A DNA stretch of 64,000 bases. It comes from Epiperipatus broadwayi (lineage: Eukaryota; Onychophora; Udeonychophora; Euonychophora; Peripatidae). The stretch's first letter is position 1, and each line of letters opens with the position of its first letter. Under the pieces are notes generated by a model that was not told the DNA's origin, made no database searches, and saw only the letters and a list, made by a program, of their open reading frames with translations. Positions 24,576 to 38,345 of this stretch are shown here, one piece after another. The stretch lies in the NCBI GenBank assembly GCA_028023455.1, contig JAQFVV010006712.1:62001-126000 (forward strand), written 5' to 3'. Made by a program: the position numbers and the translations under genes.

Positions 24576-26929
24576 TTTTAATTTTTCAGTACTTAAAATA
24601 ACATTTTATCTAATCACATATCTGACTGTTAAACTGTATCAAAATAAAACATTGATGATAATCTTTATTACAACATCATGACTTCAAATAACATTTAGAA
24701 TAAACAGGAAACAAGCAAAATCATCATTTCAAATATCCTAAATATAGACATTACTTAAAGCAATTACATCAAATATCATTGTCCCAAAACAATGATATAT
24801 ATACTGAAGATATATTTCACTTATAATTAAATGAAAATAATGATAAATCATTTAATAACTAAATCCCAATATACCTAATAAATCAAACATTGCTTATAAC
24901 AATATAACCTTATACTAAAATTTCATGATATTCATCTCAAAATAATGCATGAATAATTGATATAACAGCTTTAATATGTCCTATAAGTTTACAATATTCA
25001 TAATATCTAAATAAATATATGATCCAATAAATAAATGTAACTTCTAGTTTAATAAAGTGATAAATAATATTAACTCAGTCATGCTAACCATTCTCACATA
25101 ATATATTATTACTAACCACACTATTTATATAAAAATAAAAGACTTATTAATGATGTAACATCAATAAACTTATTAGATAATCTTGAATCTATAATCTTCA
25201 ATCATACCAGTATATAAAAAAACAGTTTTTTATAATGGATATTTACGTAAGTACAACTAACTAATATCAATTTATTTCAAATTTCCTGTAATTATTAAAA
25301 CTGTATAATATAACAATCAAGACATATAAAAATTATTAGGATCTATTATAATAAAGAATGAATATCAAAATTTACTATTTAATTGGATTTATGATCCAAA
25401 GCCACTCAATTTAAATATAATTAAAGCAAATCATTCTGATTCATAATAGAATAAAATAACTTTTTATTAGCTATATAACTAAATAAGATTAAGATCTTAT
25501 TGGCCAATCATGAACTTAATACAGTACTTATTCAATCAATAATAATTTAGATAAAACAAGCACATATTTGATCACAATTATGATATAAAGTTTATATCCA
25601 ATCAGATAATAACTATTGAATTCAATACAAAAAATAATATAATGGTACACACTTACCCATTCTGGGATTTCTTTTCTGAATTATGTGATATAGTTATTTC
25701 AAATAAATTTTATAATATAGACAGTTTATTTTGTCTTATTTGAATATTATTAATCAATGAATTCTTATTGCACTCTTGGACAACAGTAAAACAAGTTTAT
25801 TTGTTTTAAGTTAAAATAAAATTTATTAATAAATAAATATTAATTATATAATATATTGTACTGTATTGGATTAGTACAACTCACATTGGCAATTTAGAAA
25901 TTAAATTACTAAATTCTTGAATAGAATTTTTTTTCTTTTTGGAATATCTAATCGATTATTTTAGGCAATATGTGTTGTACATGTTTTTTTTGAGAGAGAG
26001 AATAATAAAAAATAAATAAAATGAATGAAAAGAGAATGTAAAACTATTCTGGTTAAGATAAGAAAACACATTATTATGAAGCAATTAGCAGTACATAACA
26101 AAAGAGAAAAGGCATACAACAACATTCCTTCGATAATTAAAGATGGCTACCCAAAAAAAAGGAAAAGTATGATTTTAAAGACAAAATTACATCAAATTTT
26201 GTATAAGTTAGCAGGTGTTACCTGGATGTATGCAGAGACTAAAAATAAAAAGAGAAGACTATATAAGGGTAAACATACTGCGTGTCATTACTGAACTTTC
26301 ATTTCTAAAGTGAAGCAATGCAAGATAAAAAGTTTATCTTGGAGAATCCATGGAAATTATAAAAAAAACTACTCTCACTAGTATGTTAAATCATATTAAT
26401 ATGTGTGAGTAGAAGTTTTTGGCACTAAGTTTGTGTCAGGAAAGAGATGTTTTTCATGTAAGGATAAGAGATGTCTAATATGCAAACATTATTGTTATAA
26501 AGATGGTACAGGGAAATACCATTCATGGTTTTAAATGGTATATCCCCAACTATGTCAATTGTAAAAGTATAAACGGTTCTCATCTGATCCTTTATGTCAG
26601 CTGTGGGTGGTGCTATTTCTAGTTAAATTTCTAGAAATATGCTGTTTCCATGGCTGCACCCAAGCCTTTAAGCATTCTTTCTAAAATAAATCCTAGAAAG
26701 ATTGTTAGCTTGGAGGTAAGTCTTTTTTCTACGATAAAATCTAGAAAGAGTGTTAACTCAGCTTAGTGACTAATGGTGTGGCTTTTTTGATGCTAAAAGC
26801 AGAGGAAAATGCCATAGTTTGTGTCATGCACTATATTGTAATGCTGTGTTATGTATTTTATGTAACAATATCGTATGAGGGTGTGTTAATTTGATCGTGT
26901 CAAAAGTATTTAAATTTTTATTGGAGCCT
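24576..26929. other. AT-rich intronic sequence
   Basis: It is very AT-rich with no domain-bearing frame. An 89-codon lysine-rich frame at 26025-26294 has no recognised motif. At about 26571-26612 lies a 42-bp segment (words ATCTGATCCT and GTCAGCTG) that is repeated in inverse orientation at 28187-28230, so this region and the Penelope fragment beyond the minisatellite may belong to one rearranged element. Confidence 0.4.
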
Positions 26930-28010
26930 TTTTTTAAGATGAATTGTTGTCGGCAATCAAATGTAAAGTACTAAAAGTAAGGTAAAGCAATTATTTTTTA
27001 AATATAACCCAAATTACTATTTGAACATACACAAAAAAAGACCCACTCTTGTCAATAAAAATGAAAGAAACAACAACTATTATTGTCCCATTGTCAAAAA
27101 TATTAGGTTTTGGGGAAACCAAAACCATATTTTATAAACGAAAAAAAAAAAAGAAAGTCAAATCGGTTGTCAATCAAATGTAACCGATAAAAGTAACTTC
27201 AATTTTGATTTAAACATACACAAAAACAACCTCTTTCTCCCAATAATTGTTGTCAGCAATCAAATGTAAGATAAAAGGAAGGTAAATTAGTATTTAATCA
27301 TCACCCAAAAACACCCACCCCTCTCACTAATTATTGTCAGCAATCAAATGTATACCACAACTAAAAATAACATAAACTACTATACTTTAAATGGTTACAC
27401 CTCTTCTCCCAATAATTGTTGTCTACAATCCTACACACAAAAAACACCCCTCCCAATAATTAGTGTTGGCAATCAAATGTAAACCAATCAAAGTAAGACC
27501 GTAACTTATTATTTAAACGTAACCCAAATTACTATTTGAACCTACACCAAAAAACACCCTCTTGTCAATAAAAATTAAACAAACAACAACTATTATTGTC
27601 CCATTGTCAAAAATATTTATTTGTAGAACCAAAACCATAATTTATAAATGAAAAGAAGTCAAATCGGTTGTCAATCAAATGTAAACCGATAAAAGTAACT
27701 TTAATTTTTATTTAAACATACACACACACACGAAAAAAAAACACTTCTCCCAACAATTGTTGTCAGCAACCAAATGTAAACCTATAAAAGTAACATAAAT
27801 TATTATTTAATCATACACAAAAACACCCCTCCCATTAATTGTTGTCGGCAATCAAATGGAAACCTATCAAAGTAACATAAATTATTATTTAAAGATCTAT
27901 CAAAAAAACTCGTTCTCTCTTAAATTTTGGCAATCCATTTTTACAAAAACAGTAATACTATTTAAAAAAAAACATTACTATTTGAACACACACCAAAAAA
28001 GACCCTCTTG
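26930..28010. repeat. Minisatellite-like tandem array
   Basis: About ten irregular units share the words AATTGTTGTC, GGCAATCAAATGTAAACC, ATAAAAGTAAC, TTTAAACATACACAAAAA and CACCCCTCCCA. Spacing is roughly 70-130 bp, and a longer block recurs: about 26990-27190 is closely similar to 27510-27700 (both contain CTTGTCAATAAAAAT and ACTATTATTGTCCCATTGTC). So it has a higher-order repeat of about 520 bp. It ends just before the Penelope endonuclease fragment. Confidence 0.85.
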
Positions 28011-28219
28011 TCAGTAAAAATTAAAAAAAAAACAACTATTATTATCCCATTATCAAAAATATTATTTAGGAAAAATAATTCAGAAACGAAAGAAAGTAAA
28101 CTTTGTAAACAAACAAAAAAAATCAATATTAATAGAGAATCGCTAGCTCAGGAACATTATATTAATGTGTTTTTGGTTAGAAATCGTGCCACCCATGGCT
28201 GACATGAAGGATCAGATGA

Positions 28220-28545
28220 GAACTGTATAAACTTGGTATATTTATTATAATGTAATAGATGCTTTAGTCCTTACATAGGTGAGTCAACAAACAGTCTACA
28301 TATTAGAATGACCAACCATAGATTTGATGTGTTACATAAAAATGAAGATAGACCAGTTTCTAAATATTTCAATTTACCTGATCACTCGATTGATGATTTA
28401 AGAATGGTAATATTGGAAGATAATGTTTCTTCCATGAGAGAAAGAAAACAGAAGATTTTTTTTATTTTTAAATTTAAGACATTACATCATCATGCGGTGA
28501 ATATGAATATAGGTATTATCACCTCTTTGGATTACCTAGTTTCCT
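28220..28545 (+). pseudogene. Penelope-like element GIY-YIG endonuclease fragment
   Basis: Plus-strand translation gives NCINLVYLL, one stop codon, then CNRCFSPYIGESTNSLHIRM, TNHRFDVLHKNEDRPVSKYF and NLPDHSIDDLRMVILEDN. This matches the order in Penelope-like GIY-YIG endonucleases: N-C-x-x-x-x-[VL]-[VI]-YLL then C-x-x-C, the Y-[IV]-GE-[ST] motif, R-x-x-x-H, and the block PV-x-x-[HY]-FNLPDHS-x-x-x-[LF]. The upstream reverse transcriptase is absent and the in-frame stop shows that the copy is dead. The enzyme would nick target DNA during retrotransposition. It lies in the 31-kb intron, antisense to the cyclase gene. Confidence 0.85.
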
Positions 28546-28560
28546 AGGGGTTTGTTTTTT

Positions 28561-31500
28561 TTGTTTCCTAGGATAATTATTTTATAGGTGGACTAGCACA
28601 AAGTGGAATAAATATAATATATATATAGTAAAATACATATAGTAGAATATATATATATATTGTAACATAAATTTCGATCGGAAAGATATTAAGATAAAAT
28701 ATTACCATTATAAATATTTTTACCTGAGTCCAAAGGCATTGTAGCCAAAAATATATGAAAACATAAAAATGCTTATCTCAAACATATTGCCATTGTAACA
28801 TAAATAAAGTGATCAAAAGAAAAGATTCAAATATAATATTTTGCTTAATAAACGAAAAAGAATTGTATATTTTTATATGAAAGAGAAAAGAATTAAACAT
28901 TGTAACTTGCTGAGCATAAGCTATTAAACAAAAGATCAGACTGAGTTATCAATCATATTAAGGGTCATTGGATTCAATGAAACATACTTCTATAATTAGA
29001 TTTCTCAAGATATCACAACATCAATAATTATAAACAAATTATTAATAACAACTATTATAACTCGGGTATACTAATAACTCAATAAAATATCTCAGGTATA
29101 CAGACAGTAGATTTTATCCACTTTCATTTCTTGGTTTGATGTTAAGTGCATATTTAAACAAATACCAAGTGAATATGGTCTAGCAGGGCGCCACTAGATT
29201 ATCTGAATCTAGACACAGTTATATCTAATAACCTTTTCACATGTACTAGCTTTGAATCCCTTTTTGGTACTTTATTTCTAATAAAATGGAGGATTTTGCT
29301 TTTAAAGCCATATCACTGTATGCACTAATATTTAGGTAAACATAAAACATCTTTAAACCAAAGTGGAGGATATAAAATTCATTAGACATAAATCCTTTCC
29401 CAGATCTTAACATAATAAATGCATTTCAATATTTTTCTATAAGTTTTACTAGCTCGGATTACTATTAATCTAGGATGGCAATTCATTCATCTTTGCATGA
29501 AATAGATGATGGCATGGTGGTTATAATAATATTAAGAAATCACTAAATATTATGAAATCAATATTATTTATGGCCTTTAAACATTTAAACAGCAATGTGA
29601 TGATGACAATGATGATAATGATAATGATAATGGTTAACCACAGCTTTAGGACTAAGCCTAAACATAAAACCTAATTTTTATAAAGAAATTCATAATCATT
29701 GCTTAATTTTAGTATATCTAATTGGAACTTAAATAGCTAATATTCACCTTGATGATGAATAATCACAACCAAAAAAAAAATACTCTCAATGAAATATATA
29801 CACCTCATTTAATAAAACAAACTAATATTTATTAATGCATTACTAATATCTACATGAAAATTTATAGATAAACATGAAAATTGATATGAATAATAATAAC
29901 AATAATAATTGATTATATTGCAATCTTCAGATCAATTTCAAGTTCTTCCCCCTTTCCCGTCAAATGTATATGGTATTAAATTGGGTAACCGATTTGTTAA
30001 AATGTTCCATCCACAAGAAAAGTATTTCATAAAAAAAAATATTCGCTCATTGGCACACATACTTTATAATCTAACGTGTCAAGTAGAATGATAAAAAAAT
30101 GTTAATAGAAGTGAAAGAGCAAGTTTTACCAAACAAGTTTTAAAGTATATTTCTATCCCCCTCCCTTCTACACTCTGAAACCTATACTTTTTTAAAACAA
30201 AATAATTTAATATTTTAATACTGCTTATTCCTTCACATTCACTCGCAATTATACACAGGTAAAGTATTATTATGTATGTGTGTGTCTTTATCCCTGTAAA
30301 AACCAAAATATTATTTAAAACCAAAATAATAATACAAAAAAATAATTACTATACACATTAATAATATTTCATAACTGTAAATCAATAAACAATCATAATT
30401 TGCTACATACAAAATCATTAAGGAAGCCTAAGGTTATCATTAGTAAAAAATTATTGGTTTTAATCAATCTGAATTGTCTTTAAAAGTTCTTTAAATAAAC
30501 GATACCACTTTATTGCTAAAATTTTATTAAGACTCTGATATCGTAAAGAAAATAGATATAAAAAGTCATATTACCGATCCTTTGTTTTGTGGCAAACTTC
30601 CAAGGGTTCAAACTTGTCCTGTTAAATATTTATACCCCTCCAGCAACAATTTCTGTTTTACTTTGGAACTATCTCTTTCTTGAGGTGTATAACTATTTTA
30701 TGATGATGATTCTAATATGGTTATTTGCTTTAGTGGACAATTTGGAAATCATTATATTAACTCTTCTTCTTTTCCTGTCAAGCATGATTCTTTTAGTGGA
30801 TGAAGTACAGCAGTTGCTTTCATGTTTATAATTTTGCTTGGATTTAAACTCAGTTACTGGAACAATTAATTGGACTTGATGATTTAATATTTATCAGTAG
30901 ATTACTCTTTTTCCTGATCACCTCCAAATGCAGGTGAATGTTTTCTTCTTTGTATTTAAAAACATCTTATTTCTCTCAGTCAGTTGAAAGGTGTAGAATA
31001 TTATTTTTCAGACAAGACATCTTTTCCTTCCTATATGATGTGTTAGTTGATGATAAGTCTGGTAGACAGATGGAACATATATTAATTTTTCTTACCCCAC
31101 CATTCTTATATCTTCAATCCTCAAAAATTTAATATATAAAAAAATGACTTGAAATTGGGAATTTTTGTAGAGTTGAAACGCTTGTCCTTTTAGTTTCTAT
31201 ATTTTTAAAGTCTCTATAATAATAATAATAATATAATAAAAATAATAAATCAACTGATTTTCCCGACTGCTTTTATATCCGATTTTTGGGTCAATTCACC
31301 CGATTAGAGTGATAGTGTGACTTGCTATTTTTGACAAATTCAAAAAATCACACACCTGGTTTTCAGACAAACTTTTGTTTCGAAGGAAAAAAAATAGTCT
31401 TAATCCTTTTTCCTCACATATCTCTGTAATATCTAAAATTGGAGCTTCTTTCTTTTGATCTTAAGATGAGACAATTTCAAAATTAGAGTTCTCACCAAGC

Positions 31501-32200
31501 TTAAGCTCCAAAATGACAAACAATCATTTATAAAAACAAAATTGCTACAAAAATATGTATCTGATTCAACAGATTTTCTCCCTTAACACAAAATTGTAAA
31601 AAAAAAAAAAAATTTGACAGATTTAACCCTTCTTCCTTTCAATATATAATAAATGTAAATTTCTGTATGTAATGTACACACATACTTTATCATTTCAAAT
31701 CATTCACAAACTGTCCATTAAAATAATATGAATGCTAGTTTAGAAATTATAACCCTAATATTTCAAAATTAAATCCTTAGTTTTTAAATCCCAATTACAA
31801 TTACAGAAAAGCAGGGAATAGAAACAGAATAAGACATTAAAATTGATCAAGCATAGGTTAGTTTTAAAGAAAGTTTAATATCTGAAATTTAAAAGTGGTT
31901 AACTAAATAGCTTTTATAACACACACTGCCTATACATATGCATTATAACTTTGCTTTTTAACAGAAAAACTAAATATTGAATAGTTTAAATGTGTGTATT
32001 ACCTTTCTATCAACACACAAACAAATAAAGAATATAATTGTTGACCCACTCTCTTTCTGTCTAAAGCTTTTAGAACTTGATCTTGTAGGGTTTAAACTTG
32101 GGTGCCCTACAGCTTCATTTTTAGATAAAAATGTGATGATGATTTTTGTTTTACATTTTCTTACATGCACATTACTATAAATTTAGCTAATGGCTAAATT
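28561..32200. other. AT-rich intronic sequence
   Basis: Short TA palindromes lie at 28616-28660. At 29185-29215 a CAGGGCGCCACTAGATTATC patch may be a repeat fragment. Several frames of 60-80 codons (29909-30091, 30079-30324, 30589-30831, 30938-31132, 31970-32170, 31977-32180) lack motifs and are as expected from composition. I see nothing functional. Confidence 0.4.
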
Positions 32201-32208
32201 GTAATGGC

Positions 32209-32210
<2 letters not shown>

Positions 32211-32278
<68 letters not shown>
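32211..32278. repeat. (TA)n microsatellite beside the assembly gap
   Basis: About 33 TA dinucleotides run almost uninterrupted. Such tracts commonly break assemblies, and the N run starts 20 bp later. Confidence 0.95.
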
Positions 32279-32283
<5 letters not shown>

Positions 32284-32298
32284 TACACTCCCAATACT

Positions 32299-32798
32299 NN
32301 NNNNNNNNNNNNNNNNNNNNNNNNNNNNNNNNNNNNNNNNNNNNNNNNNNNNNNNNNNNNNNNNNNNNNNNNNNNNNNNNNNNNNNNNNNNNNNNNNNNN
32401 NNNNNNNNNNNNNNNNNNNNNNNNNNNNNNNNNNNNNNNNNNNNNNNNNNNNNNNNNNNNNNNNNNNNNNNNNNNNNNNNNNNNNNNNNNNNNNNNNNNN
32501 NNNNNNNNNNNNNNNNNNNNNNNNNNNNNNNNNNNNNNNNNNNNNNNNNNNNNNNNNNNNNNNNNNNNNNNNNNNNNNNNNNNNNNNNNNNNNNNNNNNN
32601 NNNNNNNNNNNNNNNNNNNNNNNNNNNNNNNNNNNNNNNNNNNNNNNNNNNNNNNNNNNNNNNNNNNNNNNNNNNNNNNNNNNNNNNNNNNNNNNNNNNN
32701 NNNNNNNNNNNNNNNNNNNNNNNNNNNNNNNNNNNNNNNNNNNNNNNNNNNNNNNNNNNNNNNNNNNNNNNNNNNNNNNNNNNNNNNNNNNNNNNNNN
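32299..32798. other. Assembly gap of 500 N
   Basis: There are exactly 500 unknown bases, a conventional placeholder length rather than a measured size. The same 12 bases, ACTCCCAATACT, occur immediately left (32287-32298) and close to the right edge (32801-32812), so the true gap may be small or the flanks may overlap. Confidence 0.98.
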
Positions 32799-32812
32799 CA
32801 ACTCCCAATACT

Positions 32813-35800
32813 GCTCATATACATTATATGAGTAAATGCCCAGGGCGCCAGTACTACTAATGAATAGAACAATATAATAACATCTGATATAAATCTATTA
32901 CTGAGACTCTTTACCTATGTCTACATTCAGCTCAGCTCAGTGGGAGGTTATAGAAAGTTTATAAGATATATAATTATAATTAAAGGAAAGAAGAAATACC
33001 ATAAAACATTAAATATAATGTAAATCCTTTTTGTTAGCTAACTGCATGATAAAGAATCACAATGTTTATTAGTACAGTCTATTAAAATATCCTTTCTACT
33101 TAATTTCTTCCATCATCCAAGTATAACATATATCAGCTTGATATAATTCTATCACTAAACAATCCCGTGACTTGGCATATCATCATCTAAACAGCTACCT
33201 TAATGCCGATCAAGGAATATACAATAAAATCTCAGGGAATTTAAAAACACAGTTGAATTACATAAAATACATTGGCCCATAATTTATAATTCTAATTTAT
33301 AATAAAATGTAATTGACTAAATGTTTTACTGTGTTTAACAATTAGATAATGACAGAAATAGGGTATTTTAATCTCACATCATCATCTAACAAATATACTA
33401 ATTGGGCAACCGTTCTAATATGTTTATCAAGTAGCAAATGTTCCTTATAATGTTTGGATTAAGAAAACAAGATTGTCAGACACCAGCAAATTTGATATTA
33501 TAACTATAAAATAATATATCTACTTTATAATAGTTGTATGAAATGTGGAGATGTGGAAATTGAAACACGAATGTATACAAGACTAACTTAAGACACAGTT
33601 TTTAATAAATAAACAAATCATTTATTATACTGAAAATTTAATTTAAGTAATTATTTTACAATAAGACTACTTGTCTTAATAATTTTAAATTCTCAAACAA
33701 ACCTTGGACATCAGTTTGGGATTATCCCTATTATATTACATTACTTATACCTTTTGAAATCAAAAATTAACAACAAAACTTGAATATTCTAACTTTGAAT
33801 ACCGGTTTTGCTTAAGCGTTTCATTTAAACATAACATTAACTAAATAATATATTATATTATTGGCACAATAAATATTTATGAGAGGATATTCTATTGATT
33901 AATAAATAAATCAAACTAACATATTTGGCCATCAACAAAGCAACTTTCTCTAACTAATTAAATAATCTTTTTTTTTCTCACTACATATACCTTTTATGCA
34001 TAACAATAAAATCATATTCATTCTGATGGTTTGATGATTTATAACTCTGCATTAAATGAATATAATATGTTTCAAAAGATATATTTCCCGTTATTAATTT
34101 CAATAACTCTATACTTTTATATCCGCAATATTGTTTATATTATGCATGTGTTTGTGTGTCCAAGCAACAATAATAGGAAACAATCTTTTCTACACACTAT
34201 CCATTCATTAAGAAAATATTAAACAATTACTTCATTTCAGACAATGTCGTACACCATCCAACAAATAAGACACTAATATCCCATCAAAAATTTAATTTAA
34301 CTATTTATCTGGCCACATATTAAATAAAACAGAGCTATATTTTCATGATTATACAAACTACACGTTCCAAGGGAAATTCACATGAGGAGCAAATAAATTC
34401 TTACTTAATACTTCTACAATAATTCATCTAATTCTGAAATACATTATTGGTGTGGGACTATAAGAAAAACATCACTTAACTTCAAAACTATCCTTTCATA
34501 ATATGCATATAATATAAACTAGGCTCTACTCATGGAAAATTATCAAAATATACTACATAGGCAAAAATCTCTCATCCCTACAAACATAGAACGCATCCAG
34601 ATTACTTTCCATTCCCGAAGCTCTTCTACATATCTAACATTATATATATACGCTGGCAGATAAATACATACAGATAACCTACTAATCCATTCAATTCTTT
34701 AGAATACGACAACATCCGAAATTTATACATAAGATATTCACAAACTGAACTTTTATTAAACAAATGTTATAATTGTTTAAAAATAGACACACACACGTGT
34801 TAATAAGAATATACAAAGAAAAAAATTAACTCCAAGTTATATATTATGCAAGCAACACGGTAATTAAATAATACATTAAGGTATAACTTTTAATTCAGAA
34901 TAAACTTTAAATTATTTTTAAAATTTAATAGTTATAATTATTACGAGAGATTTCTTTACCATCTCTAGCAGACTATTTCTATTATGTGTTCGTTGATTTA
35001 AAAGCCAAAGTTCTCACTTTGAGATAAGAAAATATACAAAATAAATGTAAACCTCTCTCTAACAATATAATAAAAAAAAACATATATTTCTTTCCTTTAA
35101 CTTCGTAAAGAAAAATAAAACATATTTGGATAAAATCTTTTTTTTTTTTTTACCAGCATATCCATCATTCGTGAGTACGCATTCCGAGATGATCTAGGAG
35201 TTTATACAGCCCAAAATTATAAACAAAACATAATAATAAATATGTCTATCTATCTATCAATCATATACATTGATGATGACAAGAAATAAAAAAAATAAAG
35301 AAACAAAAGTCATTTGTTCTTTGACTTAAAATAAAAAGTTCACTTGCAAGGTCCTCCTCCAAGTTTATTAAACGATATGGAGATAGATTCCAAACTGAGT
35401 TCGAACATAAAATGAATTTCTGTAGGATAACCAAAAAAAAAAATAATCATAACATAAATATGATCTAGCATCTCCAATGTTCTAGCATAGCTACTTGAGC
35501 TTACTACATCACACATAAGTAATCAATTTTTATTATGACGGAAATATGAAAGACATTTTTAGCTACAGTTGTACAAGAATTATTTAATTCACTCCATAGT
35601 AGTTTTTAAATTAAGTAAGCAATTGTTCTTAATAAAATTTCTTAAATAGCATTTGTTTTTCCGATTTTTTATAAGCTAGTATTGAAGCAGTCAATCTTAG
35701 CTTAAGATTGTGCTTCATGTTTCTACCTACTAACCTATATTTAAATCCTATATCTTATCCCGCTCCTTTTGTCGTATATATATATATTATGTATATATTT

Positions 35801-35904
35801 GAGATGCGCGCCTAAATTTATAGTTTAACTTACAATATTTATTATTATTGATTGTTTTTATTAATTATTAGTTCTTTTTTATTAAACTACATATGTGCGG
35901 CTCA
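32813..35904. other. AT-rich intronic sequence
   Basis: I see poly-A and poly-T runs, a short GTCTATCTATCTATCAATCA tract near 35242 and short TA tracts. There is no coding, tRNA-like or structured repeat signal. Confidence 0.4.
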
Positions 35905-36340
35905 AATATATATATATAAAACATATTTTGTGGGTTCATCCGTGTTAAAAACTTTTAATATTAATATACTGACGTTTCGACTTGGTCACACAAGCCATCC
36001 ACAGAGTTATAAAAGGTAGAAAGACGGTTGTAGAGGCGCTACAATCACTGATTTGAATAAAATGTTAAAATTCCACCAATAGCAAAAAATGTTAAATTTA
36101 GGAATGTTTTTTAAAAAAATCTTTCCAAATAGAAGGAAGTTTGCATGTATCATCTCGCTTATTAGTGGAATTTTAACATTTTATTCAAATCAGTGATTGT
36201 AGCGCCTCTACAACCGTCTTTCTACCTTTTACAACTCTGTGGATGGCTTGTGTGACCAAGTCGAAACATCAGTATATTAATATTAAAAGTTTTTAGCATG
36301 GATGAACCCGCAAAATATGTATTTTATATATTTAACCCAT
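35905..36340. repeat. Dispersed repeat family 3, palindromic copy
   Basis: The minus-oriented copy at about 35925-36165 is fused head-to-head with a plus-oriented copy at about 36165-36335. The outer ends are mirror images (ATTTTGTGGGTTCATCCGTG at left, GGATGAACCCGCAAAATATG at right). Both halves carry the hammerhead-like segment: CTGTGGA at 36004-35998 on minus with GAAACGTC, and CTGTGGA at 36237-36243 on plus with GAAACATC (36263-36270). Transcripts would fold into a long hairpin. Confidence 0.85.
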
Positions 36341-38077
36341 GCAAATCTTCATTTTAACATATATATATAGGAGCAAAATTACTAACAAAAGATTGATTTT
36401 AAATATTTTATTATACGTCATTTTTTAAACTTTTTCTATTAAACTGTATATTTTTATAAAATCTAATATGGAAGATGCTACAGTTGATTGTCTAAAAATA
36501 ATTAAGGGTTGGAAACACTATTGTTTTAATCTGGGGAAGGTATTTTTTAATTAAAGTTTTTACTTGTTTTGTAAGCGGAAATACTCATTTATTATTATTT
36601 AACATTCGTGACAAAGCACACAATAGCTTAAATGGCTGATTAAATTTATTACAATTAGAAACAGCGCTAAAAATAAATGTTTAAAATGGGATTAAGATTA
36701 GAGATACTTTTGTTATAAACATGTCAAATCTATTTCTAATCTGGAAATAGATTTGAATTTATTTTTGGACGTTATCTTACTGTTGCATCTTCAAAAACAA
36801 TCGATAAAGAAAAAGTATAAAATGACTGAATTTTGAGTCACAGATTAGATTAGCTACTATTGAGAGAACTGATTGTAAACATATTACACGTCACTGTGAA
36901 ACTAAAAATGATGTAGTATAAACCCACCAACCTGCTGGGTCCTGTTAAGTCATCATCTTCAGCAGCCATCTCATTCTGCTGCCCAAGAGGAAGTAAAAGC
37001 CTGACCTAAAAACTTTAATGCTAATAGACGCTTGCAGTTATTTAAGAACTTTCATTTCAATTGTCATGCATGTGCAATATTTTAAATCAGACTCTTAAAA
37101 TTGCCAGGTAACTTTTCAAGCTGTCACCGCAAAATAAATCTAACCTAACTCATTTATCAAGATTTCTTTTAATATATTATTTAACTTTGTTTTTGTTAAT
37201 ATGTAATTTGCTCTTAGTTAATTTCTATATATAATATGTAAATTGCTCTCAAATAATTTTTTTAAATTTAATTCTATCTCATATGCTCTAACTTTCTTAA
37301 TTTTGGTGCAGTAAGTTATTTATTACTTGATTTTATATATATATGCTTTATTATTATTATTATTATTGTTTTGCCAATTTCAAACAAACTGGTGAGCTTA
37401 ATTTATAAAAATCTTATCTGTCATTTTTAAGTAAACCTTCATGAAGCAAGTTATTAACATCCCCTTTTAAAACATAATGCATTATTAATTAATATGCTTG
37501 CCGGGTTGTTTTACATCAACATTTTGTTTATGCTTTAATATCAAAAAAAATATATATTTGTTTAACTCTGGATTTTCTACCCAGTGAGAATCTAGAACTT
37601 TGGCTACTTAATGCTTTGAAACCTTTTAAAATGTTTTTTTTATTATTATTAAATTCTGAAAGAGTGACCCATTAATTATTTTCTATATAACTGTTTTTTT
37701 TTTATTTACTCTTAAAATATAAGCTTAAATATTCCAGTTACTATTAAAATCAACAAAGGTGGGATTGATTCATTTCAAATAGCAGAAAAAGGGATGGGGG
37801 AAAATCTTAATGTTTCTTTTACTAAACCAAATCTTAATGTATATTTTATTAATTTGAAATCTAAATCTTAATGTTTCTTTTGCTAAATAAAATCTTCAAG
37901 TATATTTTAGTAAATGAAATCTAAATTTCTATATATATATATATATATTATAGCGGCATAGCATATTATTTGTTTAAATTATAGTACTCAAACAAGGGTC
38001 ATTTATTTTAAAGCAGTAAAATTTATTCAAGGTTGTTAGTGACATTTAACATTCATACTGCGTTACTGACATTTAGC
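36341..38077. other. AT-rich intronic sequence
   Basis: I see ATT repeats near 37350-37365, a tandem pair of AAATCTTAATGTTTCTTTT-type units at about 37803-37925 (three related ~60-bp segments) and TA tracts. No gene signal. Confidence 0.4.
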
Positions 38078-38345
38078 CTATCTTCGTATTATATATATAT
38101 TATGTGCTTCTAGTCTTCTAATCCGGGGGTTGCGACAAGTTTGAACCCATAATTTCTTTTTGTACCTCGTTCCATAGATAGTTGAGCTATCTGGAACCAC
38201 ATTTATTCTGTATAAAATGCCTCTGGTGGTGATCCCATAAGTTTGGCACATGCTATGCATATCTACTTTCTTCATATAAAAAAGCCACTGGCGGTGATTC
38301 CCTAAGTCTGGCACATGCTATGCCCATCCACTTCATTCTCATCCA
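38078..38345 (-). repeat. tRNA-like SINE fragment with internal duplication
   Basis: On the minus strand GATAGCTCAACTATCTATGG (about 38190-38171) resembles box A, and TGGGTTCAAACTTG (about 38152-38139) resembles box B at suitable spacing. Next to it a ~60-bp unit is duplicated in tandem: GGTGGTGATCCCATAAGTTT at about 38223 and GGCGGTGATTCCCTAAGTCT at about 38290, each followed by GGCACATGCTATGC. Confidence 0.6.

Noticed and set aside
26400-26625. Phrase resembling the upstream part of a Penelope endonuclease (NCKSINGSHLILYVSCG)
   Set aside because: Part of it is the reverse complement of DNA at 28187-28230, which itself reads in the true Penelope frame on the other side, so the resemblance here is likely accidental.
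32194-32872. Frames across the N run
   Set aside because: They exist only because unknown bases contain no stops.
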